Assembly (NCBI GenBank): GCA_905221605.1
Contig: CAJNDS010001791.1
Coordinates: forward strand, 96,001-160,000
DNA: 64,000 nucleotides
Source: Symbiodinium natans
Taxonomy: Eukaryota > Sar > Dinophyceae > Suessiales > Symbiodiniaceae
Reading direction: 5' to 3'
A program made the translations under genes and the position numbers. The notes under the pieces were generated by a model, which saw nothing but the letters and a program-made list of their open reading frames with translations, made no database searches and had not been told where the DNA came from. Shown in pieces: positions 21,481-33,126 of this stretch (its first letter is position 1; every line of letters starts with the position of its first letter).

Positions 21481-21879
21481 GCTTTGGAGACCACCACGCT
21501 CGTGAGCCCCGTCTCGCGGGACGGCACGGCTCGAGCGAGGGCAGATCGCGAGCCAGGAGCGGCCGCTTCCGACGCGGCTAGGCGGAAGCGCCAAGAAACC
21601 TATACCCGGAGATCTTGGCGGCCCGCCGCTGCAAGCTGGTCGTCGTGGGGCTGGAGGTGGGCGGGAGGCTCACGGCGGAGACGGTCACATTCCTCCGCCT
21701 GCTTGCCGATGCCCGTGCCCGTGCGGCCCCAACACGACTGCGGGCCGCCACGCGCCAAGCTAGCGTCCACAGATGGACGGGTTTGTTGGCGGTGGCGGCA
21801 CAGCGCGCGTACCCCCCCCCCGACCTGGACGCTCTCCTGCGGACGCAAAAAGGAGTGGAGAGAAAAAAAAAAAAAAGAC
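21481..21879 (+). pseudogene. RLE LINE copy 7: endonuclease end with A-tail
   Basis: Starts at LETTTLVSPVSRDG (the AVDTTLV block), shifts frame near 21595, then reads LYPEILAARRCKLVVVGLEV and ETVTFLRLLADARARA to LLRTQKG, followed by A14 at 21866-21879. It is strongly 5'-truncated, typical of non-LTR integration. The flank beyond the A-tail is the 3' side of the unrecognised minus-strand coding segment at 21898-22805. Confidence 0.8.
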
Positions 21880-21897
21880 ATCGAAGACGTACATGAA

Positions 21898-22805
21898 TGA
21901 CATAAAGCCGAGCAGGGCTTATAAACTGCAACGCCTTCCCTCTTTCGGAGGCAATTCTTGCGGTTGGCAGGGGCAAAGAAGAGAACGAAACCACCATCAA
22001 CAACCGTATCATCCTGGAACTTGGAGCCCTCAATCATATTGTTGTTACTGCCCCAAAGACCCTGGAATCCATCCCACCTGTCAGTCGTGCCCATGAATCC
22101 TTGTAATAGGGTCTTTAGTACGCGATCAACCTTTATCACGACGAAGGTGAGTTTGCGAACGGCAGTTTCGTTCATGCGTTCAGACACTAATACTAATACT
22201 CACGCGTTAACTTGTAGTATCAATATTGATGAGCTCTCTTATTCTCTTCACGGTAATGAGACTAAAGACAAGGAGTGACGATGCGTGCATGATATTATTA
22301 CACGTGAAGAAAGAGAAGTTAATAAGGCTTGAGATTCAAGAACGAAAAAAAAAGACTCAAGGACGAGTGAGTTCATGGACTTTGAGAGATATTTCGTGGC
22401 GTTGTGCAGTGCGTCCAACGCGTTTCTAGCAGCTTCGACCAGGAGTGGGGATGCATTGACCAACACGTTGACACGGTTGGACCATTCGGCAAGCAAAGGC
22501 AGCACGTCGTGCTGCAATGAGGGCGTGCCATTTGCGAACTTGTAAACGAGCGCGGGGCGGCTGCAGTGGCAGAGAAATCACCGGTTTGCTCTCAACTGAG
22601 ACCCTACCGCTACCGAATGTCGCAGTGTTCTGCTGCCAGCGCGTCACAGTCTCGCCCCCACGCAGTGACGCTGCTGGAGCTGCCCCCGCCATGCTGATGC
22701 CGGCGACGGGGTTTGCTTCGTCGTCGAACTGCTGGCGGCGCCTGCAGTGGCCGACCATTACGGGGTTGATAATTGTGCCGGCACGAGAGGCGGGAAAAAA
22801 GGTTT
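21898..22805 (-). pseudogene. Unrecognised decayed minus-strand coding segment
   Basis: Reading down the minus strand, frame A (22805-22561) gives AGTIINPVMVGHCRRRQQFD, GISMAGAAPAASLRGGE and RVSVESKPVISLPLQ. Near 22560 the likely coding sense moves to frame B, reading ALVYKFANGTPSLQHDV, LLAEWSNRVNVLVNASPLL and ARNALDALHNATKYLSK to about 22376. After about 190 bases with stops, frame B resumes at 22185 with VRKLTFVVIKVDRVLKTLL, GLWGSNNNMIEGSKF and DGGFVLFFAPANRKN to about 21900. The step at 22560 fits either an acceptor (ACTGCAG) or a frameshift. Beta-rich, Asn-rich stretches could suit a capsid-like or secreted fold, but I recognise no family. Confidence 0.4.
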
Positions 22806-25800
22806 AGCAACAAGTCGCATCGTTGTGGTGTGAGTGCTTTGGGGTGTTGAAATGTGTTGAAAGGGGGTGGGGCATGTGCAGCGTTTTGATAAGAGTTGCA
22901 CGATATCAGTATCCAAGGTTCTTGGAACGTGTTTTTCACTTCGCATGGCTACCATCCTTGGCGACTGGCATGATCACCCAGGCTGGCTGTTTGTGTTATG
23001 TCATTTCGTGATGCGGCCACGCTTGCTAAATGTTTCTGACATATAGTGGACATAAATGTTATCCCGTGTTGTGAGGCGAAGCAAACAGTCGTCGTCCATG
23101 ATTCCGGCGTGCTGGAATCGCACCTAGCCGACAACGTTGGCCAACATTTTGGACTTGTGCGATCCCACCCTCGATTTTGCTTGATGTTTTGCATGGGCTT
23201 GGCGTGACGCGCTTGACCACCATCTGCTTTTCGCATTTGTGGCTTTTGTGCTTATTGCTTTGTCGGACTTGTGGCTTTATGATTTGTGCTTTGCTGTTTG
23301 GAAAGTTTTGGTTCTTGCATTTTGCTTTCTCATGTTTCTGTATGTCGCTGGATCGATTTTCCTTATGTGTTTTCCTTGTTTTCCTTCTTTCGGAGGCTGG
23401 ACAAGAAGGAAGGCCTTTAGATCCGCTAGTCCCCGCCACCCTCAGACGTAGGATTGGCCTGTACCTTGGGTTTTTAGGAACTTCGGAAATGCATGGAGGT
23501 ACAAACTTTGTTGAGCTCAGGCACAGCCAGTCACAGCATTTGGTGGTTTGTGTACTGTATCCTGCTGTGTACTTGGCAAAGGCAGCTGCATCGCTGCGCC
23601 AAGTTCCCGCCGAGAATGATGGCACGCGTCTGTTTTCTTGTTTGCACGTGTGAGCCCAAGGGGTGTGAAAGTTGCTGTGTGCCAACATCAGGTGCACACG
23701 TCCCATGCGTTGTTGGCATTGGTTGTGTGGGACTGAGCACCTGCGTAGTTGCAAGACATCTTTTCCAGCGCAACCATCCCAGTCCATCGTCTGAGGATGA
23801 TGGTTTCGTGCGCTTTGCTGTTACAAAGACGCGCAACGATGGCGGGAAAGTGGAATTTGCAGATTTGTGCCGGGCCCAGTTCAGAAGGCAGAAGGCACGC
23901 GGACTTTTGACCTGCCATACAAAGTCAATTCAGGCTTGATCCCTGCAAATTTGTGCGGAACATGGAAACACTGCTGTTACAGGTTATTGTTTCGCATGCC
24001 GAACATCGTGTTCACGGGGACCAACGCACCATGGGCCTTAGTTCATGAAACAAAAAATACAAAGAATACGGCTTGTCGGTGAATGAGTAATGTACCGGAG
24101 AGAGACCACGAGCAGTGAGATACCATGTCAGGCCAGACATGGAACAACGATCCAAAAGCAACGACAGTTTCGACCACGGTGAGCTTGGCACGCCCATGCC
24201 TGGGCGAGAGCGCGATTTTCCTCAAGCAGGCGTCCAGTCCAGAAAAGCGCAGGGTGCGGGCCGCAGGCGCCGCTGTGCTGCTTTCCTACGTCGACTTCGT
24301 CATACTTCGTCAAAACAAACTCAGGAGGAGACATCAGACAAGACGATGTGCAGGACGCATGCTTGCGGAGACGATTGAAAACATTTGGGTTCCTACCACA
24401 CCCTGAGTGCTCGAAGCCAGACGTCTGCCAAACTGGTTTGCTCTCACAACAGCGTTGTGAATATTGTGTCTCCTGCCAAGGGTGTTGGAAGATGCAGCCG
24501 GACGGCCAATTGATCTCCTCACGACAGAGAATGTGCTTCAGGCATAGTCCGACTGGACATCTTGCATCAACTTGTTTGTTGCTCCCTCCCTCCATGTGCT
24601 CAGTACAGATCGGTCCCAGCACATCGGAGTGAATGCAGCGAATGCAGGCACGTTTGGATGGACCCAATGTGTTGGAGACGCAGGGAAGCGTGGACTTTTG
24701 CATTGATGGCAAGACCGATACTTGGCCCGCAATCCGTGGACACCCTGCCCTTCTTGGCTGGTGAGACCTCATGTTATGTTTGTTATGTGTACGGCGAGAC
24801 CGACGGAAGTTTGATTTTGATACATCGGTCTGAAGTGCCCATGGGGTTCTAAACGCCGGCCGGTTCTGGTTCTCACAACTCGGGCATGACGGGTGCATGA
24901 CGCATGCCTGGTTGCCAGTTTTAACACACGCCATACTTGCGAGCGTGTGCTGGGGTTCCATCATTGTTTTCATTGCTGATTTCCCCAGCTGCGCCCCGAG
25001 AATGAGAGGGGAAATCCAGCAACCAGCCCTGCGTCGCAAACTGAACCGTGAAATACCGTGAACAGCTGTTTCCCCGCCTTGAGGAAACCAGTTGCCGCTT
25101 GGAAATCGGCCAAAGCATTATTCTGCAGCTTCGGCCAGGCACGGGGCGCAGATGGTGCAGTGTCAAAAAGGGTCAGTGACAAGAGCAGGGTAGAGGTAGA
25201 GCGACGTTCCGCGATGCCAAGGCCACCAGGTGGCAAGCTACGGTTTCAAGACGGCGTTGGAGAACAGCACGAAGGTGCCTTCGTCGACCTTCAATGTTTC
25301 CAGCGACACATTTTTTGACACTGCGAACCTTCAATGTTGTTTCAAGCTCAGGTTCGGTCCTGTGATCCGATTGCCTTCAAAATGGAGACGTCTGACGATG
25401 GCGCCTGTTGCTGTTTCACTTTTTACTTGGTTTGCTTGAGGGGGGGGGCGTCGAATTCAGAGGTATGCGCATGATGCTTTTTGGCGTTACGTGCTTTACA
25501 GTGCCAAACAATGCTTGGCAGTGTTTGACATGCTTTACCCGGTGGGAACGGGTCCGAGGCTCTTTTTGGCGCGAGGTCAGTGTGAAGGCGGCGGTGAATA
25601 CGCCCAGCGCGGGCGGATTGATGGCTACCTGGTGAGCACTGTAAGCATTGTCCGCAAGAGATGGACCAAGAAACTCCTTGACCCCACAGATAAATCAGAT
25701 AAAGCCATGAAAAGCTATGAACTACTTCACTTAGCAATTCATTTAACTTTGCAAGCCAGCATGGAGCGACTCGCCCACTCCAGGTGGGGCCCTTTCTTCT

Positions 25801-26100
25801 CTCCGGCTCTGGCTCTGGTGGGCCGGCCCACAGCGAACCGCCGATGATGGCGAATGAGGCGAAGGCCAGGCCTTGGAAAACAGTGTGGAAGTGTCTTGTT
25901 TTTGTGCTTCAGAATATCAGAACTCCGAATTCTTTTCATCTTCATGGCGGCGGGCCGGCAGGTTCGGACTACTACAGCTCGCTCCATGGCTACATAAGCT
26001 CGGTGTGACACCGTGCCGGCGAAACACCGCGCTTTGAGCATGTCTTGCAGGACTGGTTCCGGCAGACGCGGGCTTGGTACCGGTGATGGTTCCTCGGCAT
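22806..26100. other. Region without firm genes
   Basis: Several open frames exist (minus 23059-23787 and 24128-25039; plus 24125-24406), but none matches a family with confidence. Composition is ordinary and no repeats stand out. Small exons may be present. Confidence 0.35.
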
Positions 26101-26123
26101 TCACGTCGAGACCTCCACGCCAT

Positions 26124-29100
26124 TTTTCTGTTCCAGCGGCACTTCATCTATTTGTTCAGACACATGCCCAGACCACCGTGCCTCCACCTGCGGCAGCTCC
26201 TCCACCTGCGGCAGCTCCAATTGCCTTGACGCCCTCGCCCCCAGCAGTGATGCCGCTGCCCGTGGAGTCGCATGGATGCACAGTAGAGGTTCGGTGCTAG
26301 GAGCTGCTGGGGTCAGTTGGGAATCAGCTGCTGTCCAAAAGAGGGAGCCTGGCAGGCCTATCTTGACTACTACAAGCACCCCGAGAGTTCCCATACCGGA
26401 TGTTCCGGCCGCCGCTCGACCCGGTTAGAAGATACAATTCGGATTGCGTGGCGAATTGAATCTGGCTTTCAGGGCTTGTATGAAGCCTTTTGGGTTCACC
26501 CTTGGGCAGGTGCGCTTCGCTGTTTGGGTTGGGGTGCACGGGGCACCGGACCGCGGCATTGGCAGTTCAATTCTAGATTCATGAGGAATATGAAGATGGC
26601 AGGCTGCCAGGCGCTTGTAGCTTTGATTGGGCACTCGCTGTGGAATGAGAATCTCAGGATGCGCCTAGCCGTGTTGCCTCAGCAGTGATCGATGCAGCAG
26701 AGCGACCTTGCAGAACTTGGTATGGCTGCACAGCTGCGGCAACCCTTAGGGTAAGCAACCGCGAGTAGAAATGCTGTGGGAGTTCCTTGGTTGTGAGGCA
26801 GTCTGGCATGCCGTTGCCCCAGCGCATGGCCGCGGCCACTGCAGCAGCAGCGGCGGCCAAAAGCATCGTGAAGCCGGCGAGCAAGGAGGCGCCGACAAGT
26901 GGGGGAAGAACTGGGCCAAAGAGAGTCAATTATGAGCCAGTTGCTATGACCCCAGAATCACAAAGCCACGAGTGCAGGCCATTGCCGAAGCGGCGGCTCA
27001 GCTGCGACGCACGTCCAAGCGCTGAGAGCATTGCTGAGAGCATTGCGGGAAGATCTGCCAGTTTTTTTTTTTTGCCTCGAAGTCCAGCAGATCTCATGGA
27101 TTCAGGGATGACCAATGTTTTTGTGGCGAGCCACGGAAGTCAAAGTAGAGTCGGGGAGAGTCAGATAGTCCGAGGCCGCTGCTGCTGGCCTGGACCCCAG
27201 CCACCTACAGGCCGTCAGCGCCGCCTTGGAGAAGGTGTGAGCGCCTTCTTAAAGAAACGGGAGCGGAGGGATGCAGAGGGCTAGTGGCTTATAGTGGTGA
27301 TGTGGCTAGTCACTTCTGTAGGCCTCGCCAGCCCGGCTGCCGGCTCTCCTGGCTGTATGGCGTGCCGCCGCCGACGCTGCTCGCCACGCGGCGGAGCGCG
27401 GCCCGGAGAAGGCTCTTTTGCCCTTGAACCGCTGTCAGCAGCCTTTGAGGGGGGAAATGCCATAAATGCCTCTACCGGCGAAGTGTGGAATCTTGACTTT
27501 GCGCTGCAGGTGTCGCACGTTGTCGAGGCTTCTGCTGCTGCGGGCCTGTCGATCGAGCAGCAGGCGCTGTGCGAGCAGCGTGTACGGCAGCGCGCAATGC
27601 AGCATGTAGCGCACCACAGCGCCTCCTTGCGCCCCCGTAGCAGCCGTAGCAACCATTGCATATTTCGCAGGCCCAGGCAGCTGCTGCAGCTGCAGTGGCT
27701 GCTGTGGCTTCAATGACGACACCAGGAACACCGTGATACCTACTTGTCTTGCTGCCTCGCAGCGGCGAGTTCAGGAGTGATAAGTAGATCGCACCAGACA
27801 TCGGTGCATGCTGCATGGCATATGCTGCTTAGCCACAACCTCCCTCACCATCAGAAGCGGAATTTTAAGTTGAGGCATGTGGGGTTGTAAGGTTGGGATG
27901 TGACACACTAAGCCTATACATTCCAAAAAAGCACCGGTGGAGGCCCAGAGGCCGTCATTACAGCTGCTGTGAAGGCTGCCGAGGAGGCTGAAGAAGATTT
28001 CGGGGGGTGAGCTGGCTTGGCTGGTGTGTGGCATGCTTGGATTGAGAGCGTTTGAAATTGCAGCACTCTTCGCTGCTATACGCAAGGCTGGCATGGCGCT
28101 GGACAAACAATCGCAGATGGCGGCTTGACCACAGTTTGAAGGACGAGAGCCGGAGAGCTGCGTGCAACGCGCGTGGCGGGCAGAGAAGCGCCCAGAAATG
28201 TCCAGAAGCATCTTCGGAAAAACTTCTTGCTTCCTGTATGTCTCGTGAACAGCCCGAACAGCCCCACGTCATGGGACAGAAATGTCTTCCGAGTTCCGTG
28301 GTGCTGCAATTTAGCTGAGGCGGCCGTGGTGCAAGTCCAGCCTCCACAGGAGCTTTTCTCTGCCCCCATCGAAGAACCAGATCCAACATGAGCGCACTCG
28401 GGATGCCCCGTGTTGCACGACAGATGCGAGACTGAGAGGATCAGGAGGCACTAGTTCGAATCCTCCACGCTGCAGAGCGCCCTGGCCTGCACCGGTTGTG
28501 GGGGAACCCTGCGTCTTGGCCGTCGCCGCTCCGTTTGGAAATTTGGGGCTTCTGAAGTTGACCGACCTGTGATCCCCGGCTTGGCTTCCATGGCCCTTGA
28601 TTTGAAGACCCTTTTTTTGTGGGACTCGCAGTTGAAGTGCCGCTGCGCCCAGTCAATCACAGTTCAAGTTTGCAATCTGTTCAGCCGAGGATCCTACCGA
28701 GAACAACGCCGCCGCCAGAGGAAGTTCCCGAGTTTGACGGCCTCTCAGCGCCAAAGAAAGGCAAAAACGGTGGGTGGATCGAAGTTCGGAAGCTGTTCTA
28801 AGTCTGACTCTACCTGCTGAAGTGGACCACCACATCGTGTAGCATGGGATTTTGTTGTGGGGCACTGATTGAAGATCAAGGCAAGGCATGTGATGATTAG
28901 TGGCAAATGGCCCCTGAATGTGGCCAGCGCCCAGGAAGCAGTCCTGCTGCCAAAGTGGTGGCCGACGCCATTACTCAGGCGGAGTGTTCGAGTTGGGAGA
29001 AGTCGTTTGTGGGGAGCCCAGCGCCGCAAGGTGATCCGAGACATCCCGGTGAGCCCGCAGCAGAAGCTGCAGGCCTGAAGCCCTCAAAGAGGAAGGAAAA

Positions 29101-31213
29101 GCAGCTTTTTTGAGTACCTTGAGTACCTTTGAATACGTGAGCAGTCCTGGGCACCGAGCGCAGGTGGTGTCGGCGGCTGCTAGGGCTGCGCAGGTCGCCG
29201 CCGAGCACTCCTCCACCACGGACCCGTGGCCTCAACTTCATTTCGCTTGCTGTTTTGAAATTCGTGGAGGGGGTCCGAGTTGGGCCCACCCCGACGATTT
29301 CATGCCGAATGTGTGGCCTGGACCTTGAGACATTCCTCAGACCTCCTTCGATGGCGTCCAGATGGTCATGGAGGCAGCCGAAGCGGCAGGCATCAAGGCG
29401 CCTCTGAACTTGTGTGGCGTGGGCAGAGGGGTATTCCGGAAAATGTTCTGGGGCTGTTTGTGCAGCTTGTTGGCCGTTGAGGACGTGGAGAAGCTGCAAA
29501 AAGTTCGAGAGAAGGCCGAAGAGCTGACGCCGGAGAAGCAGAAGGCACTTTAGCGCAGTTCCGGAGATGTTTTGAGTTTGTGTTGAGCCCAGGCTTTCTC
29601 GGGCAGGAAGGGGTCCTGTTAAGTAATGTGGGACTACCAACATGCGTGGGGAAGTCTGCAATCTGCTTATGTCTGCAGTTTGACAGATCAGCGCGACTCC
29701 GGTAGCCGGTGGCTGCATGTAGATGCTAGATGCTGTTTTAATATGCTCAGGTCTTGTGCCTTCCTGAGCCTTACGGAGCCTTCCTGGGAATCTCTTGGAG
29801 CCCAGGCTGTCTCGAAGTCCTTGGAGGCCGCGGTGGATGAACCGAGCACGTGGCCCGGCCAAACCAGCTCAAGAGCCCTTGCAGAGAGTTGAGAGCCCTT
29901 GCGTGAGGTGTAATGTACGCGCCGAAACTGACAAACCCAAACTTGAAATCCGACAATCTATAAGGCCAACTTAACACATGTAAAGCCAGACGCTTGGGTG
30001 CCAACGAAAGTGCTGCGCACGGTTATCCTCCCCCGCAAAAAGCACCGTGAAGCACGAAGGACACCGGTACATGCGGCCGCAAAAGTTGCGGCGGTGGTCA
30101 AAGCAGCCGCAGACTCCGGTAGAGCTCTTAGTGCCTTAGTGTAGGCTTGGGATTTGAGATCCATTCATCCAGAATGGTCCAATATGGTCCATGATACCAT
30201 CGATGCCAGTAAATCCAGTTTGCATCTCAGACCCCACATGTCTGCGGTTCGCCATAGTTGTGATAGACCCAGGCATGACAGAAGAGCAACAGGCAGAAGT
30301 CGCCGCAGCTGCCGCGTCGGCCATGGCAAAGGCGTCATCAGGGATTGCAGGGCGCCAACTTCCACGACCCTTTCGCACATAGATTCTACGTGTCTGTCGC
30401 ATCTGCCAGCACAGGGGTTTAACATGTCACAGAAGCATACAATTTTTTCGGTGTTTTTTGGAAACATGGCCGATATGAGCATGTCTAGTTTGACTAAAGT
30501 AAAGTCCTTTCGGTGTTATTAAACGCGCGTATGTTTTTAAGCGCGCTGTCGTTCAAATCTCGTCTCGGTGCCAGCTGAAGATGGAGATCCCTGTCCGGAA
30601 CCATCTTTAAACTGCTTTCGTGGGGAGTTGGGGTTCATAGGTCAGTCCCTGCAAAGCCCCCGAACGAGCTTTTCACAGGCTGCCGAGCCAGCGCCGAAGG
30701 CCGGTCCACCCGGATAGGGCTGCTATGGCTGTTGCAGTGCCGTTGTGCACAAGTTTTGCTGTTTGTGCTTCGTACCACAAACGGAGTGCTGTACCCTCAC
30801 CGAGCTCTCTGTCTTTGCCTGAGAGGAGCAGATCTCCGAGTTGATCAAGGCAAGATCTTTTCTGTATTCTTTTGCAGGCGACTCGATATACTCGATCTCC
30901 CAATCGCAGTTGCAGTAAGACTCTGCAAGATAGAGGCGGCGAAATCACTAGGCCTCGGCGACAGCGAGCCCCTTGTGACAGCAGCAAGTGCTCTGTGGGT
31001 AGACTCTGGCCTGGGCAGGAAGAAGGTTTCTGAGAGCATCCTAAATGTTCAAAGGGGCTACATGGCCACGTGGTGCCGGCTATGCTGGCGACGAAGAGAC
31101 CCTGAGCAGAACCTGTGGCCCGAGGCTCGAGGCGATCCTGGCCTCAGCATCTTCGTTGACGCCGGCGGAGCTCGAGTCTGTGATCAAGTCCATGCGCGCA
31201 GCGCAGGATTCCT
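26124..31213 (+). CDS. Multi-exon gene for an Ala-rich helical repeat protein
   Basis: Short plus-strand exon candidates, many with one Ala-rich module: PPPAAAPPPAAAPIALTPS (26175-26250), AIAEAAAQLRRT (about 26980), AAAAGLDPSHLQAVSAALEK (27175-27234, CGAG acceptor and GTGTGA donor), VVEASAAAGLSIEQQALCEQ (27510-27580), AQAAAAAAVAAVASM (from 27671), GPEAVITAAVKAAEEAEEDF (about 27943-28006, GTGAGC donor), LFAAIRKAGMALDKQ (from 28064), AKVVADAITQAECSSWEK (about 28950), VVSAAARAAQVAAEHSS (about 29165), VQMVMEAAEAAGIK (29341-29397), AAKVAAVVKAAADSGRA (about 30080), GMTEEQQAEVAAAAASAMAK (about 30273-30329), AAKSLGLGDSEPLVTAASAL (about 30935) and SSLTPAELESVIKSMRAAQ (to about 31212). The recurring pattern is AAG-x-(S/T/D)-P/E followed by an Ala-rich helix. 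No catalytic domain was seen, and gene ends and exon order are not certain. Confidence 0.5.
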
Positions 31214-31749
31214 AGGATTCCCAGGGTTCCTAGGATTCCAGGAGAGCCGCGACCCTCGTGAAAAAGTGGCCCGAGCTGCTGCCTTTCTGACATTGTTCTT
31301 CAAGTTTCAGAACCGACGTCCACCTATTTCTCTTCATGCTGGTGCATCCGACCAGGGTCAGTCCGAAGTTGAGCCCTCTGAGCCCTCCGAAGAAAGAGCG
31401 GAGGCCGGTTTTGAGGGGATGGGGAACAGGGTAGCGGCACGTAGCGGCACGTAGCGGCTGATCACTTGCATGGCCTCGTTAGCAATGCTAACACCACATG
31501 CTTGGCAAGGCGACCGCCCGAGGCCATGTCTTTATGCCGAACAGGAAGCACACTTCCGTGCATGCGCTTGATCGGTCAGCTTTTTCGATGCCACCACCTA
31601 GTGTTCCCCAAACCACTGAAGTCTCGAACTCAAGTCGCAAACCAAGGCACGAAGTACTCACCCCAGGCTAGACTTGTGGATGGGGTAACCGGGTAAGCTC
31701 GGGCTTCGCAGCGAGGATATTCACGATCAACCAATGTACAGCGGGTGCG

Positions 31750-31785
31750 CGCGCACACACACACACACACACATACACGACCGCC
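31750..31785. repeat. GC/CA dinucleotide microsatellite
   Basis: GCGCGCGCACACAC run in otherwise unique DNA between the Ala-rich gene and the kinase gene. Confidence 0.9.
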
Positions 31786-32024
31786 CGTGAGTGCGGGCTA
31801 CCGTAAACATAGTTGTCACCTTGTTTTCCCGCATTGCTTAGACAGTCTTGACAGTTTTGAACAGAGCGAATCGGCGTGAATCGTTCCCGTGCCTGCGCCG
31901 TTCTTTTGAGTTTTTCCCTCTTGTCAGATTTTGTTTTCACTTGTCGTTGTCCCGAGGGCCCGGCGGACGAAGACCTGCCCATCCCTCGAGGCCGAGGCCG
32001 CAGCGGCGCGGCGCGAGCTTGAGG

Positions 32025-32095
32025 AGCCCTTCCCCCTCCCCTTCCCCCTCCCCTTCCCCTGCCTTTGCGCTGCTCCTTCCCCTTCTTCCCCTTCC
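32025..32095. repeat. CCCCTTCC low-complexity tract
   Basis: Pyrimidine-rich repeats of CCCCTTCC(C) type. The preceding GC-rich frame (AEAAAARRELEEP, about 31990-32025) may be an exon, but this is weak. Confidence 0.7.
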
Positions 32096-33126
32096 ACACG
32101 GGGACCTGCGCACATACACAATCAGAGGTGACGCTTCCGAGCGGTGCTTTCTCTGGAAGCTTGGAGGAGCACCCGCCTGAGGCGTTTGTGCGGCGGAGGC
32201 CCCACTTGCCAAGCGCCACATTCCAGGAATCTTCCTGAAAGCGGGTTTCCAGAGGGTTTTCAGATGGTCTTGACGGTTTTTTCTGAGGTACTTTCTTCGA
32301 GGGCCGTTGGGATAAGTGTTGAGCTGTTTCGGCACGCCCCTCGTGCCCCCTGCACAAGGCAGCGCACGAAGACCTGCCCCAGCCATGCGCTGCAGCTGCT
32401 CAGACAAAGTGGCAAGTCTAAGTGCGAGGGTTTGTGCCCGTCTTACTAAGTCTCTTATCTGTAAACAAGAGGGTGGGCGCCCCTTCCCTGCGTCGCCGGC
32501 TCTGCTGAGGAACATTGCAGAAGACAGAGAAGCACCTCGGCAAGGGTTCCACAGAAGCACGTGTCGACCCATTTGCCTTGTGGTATGTGGCACCAGCCCG
32601 CAGATGCCCGCAGGCAACCACAGAGACCATCCGCGTGGGGTCCCCACAGGACAAGGCCCGGGCGGCGATTCGCATCTTTTTACATGATTGGGACCATCGC
32701 AGATCACTGCCCTATCGCCTTATCGGACCTATCGCCCTCGCCAGGCACGGCCATCCAACCCGACTTCTCCGCGCACCTCCGAGAGTGGGAGCCTGCCATC
32801 TGGCTGCAGATGCTGACTGAGATGTAGGATGCGAAAGGTTTGAGGTACTGAAGAGCTTGAGCTCCCTGAGCCCTTTCAACACAACACAAGCTTGCAGAGT
32901 TGCAACACTGGCTATTCGCAGCAGAAGGTTCAACCGTGCCTGTCAGCACGAGTGTCCACTTCACTTCGCCCTTTTGTTGTCGCTCTGTTTTGCAGAGCCT
33001 CTGCCGCGGCGGGTGCGTTCATTTTACTTCGCCTCCGTTGCGACTTGCGTGCTTTTGCAATGCTTCTTTGCCCACTTTTGCTACTTCTTCCATCTTCTTC
33101 CTTCTCTCTTTTCTCCTCCTCTTGAG

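Larger units (their letters stand above)
14930..21879. mobile_element. Cluster of truncated RLE-type non-LTR retrotransposon copies
   Basis: At least seven pieces of one family are stacked here, recognised by shared blocks: RT motif GGEQGDPLMP, palm motif (Y/F)LDD, a C-x-C...GDH...C zinc-like motif, ARVCREAGA, RRIEVIANGLPLW, AVDTTLV, KERTYPE and ALEVGGRWS. The last blocks match the PD-(D/E)XK restriction-like endonuclease at the C-terminus of R2/CRE-type elements. Two plus-strand copies end in A-tracts (20438-20450 and 21866-21879). GC content is far higher than in the flanks. All copies are broken by truncation, stops or frameshifts. Confidence 0.85.

Noticed and set aside
23059-23787. 242-codon minus-strand frame
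   Set aside because: Composition (Lys/Ser/Arg/Cys rich, no hydrophobic periodicity) looks random and no motif is recognised.
24128-25039. 303-codon minus-strand frame containing RCIHSDVLGPI, resembling a copia integrase core, and Cys pairs like a zinc region
   Set aside because: Only one short motif matches, the Cys pairs fall in two frames, and no catalytic triad or RT is nearby. Too weak to call a transposon relic.
28405-28490. AGTTCGAATCC resembling a tRNA B box
   Set aside because: No 5-bp T-arm, D-arm or acceptor stem can be folded around it.
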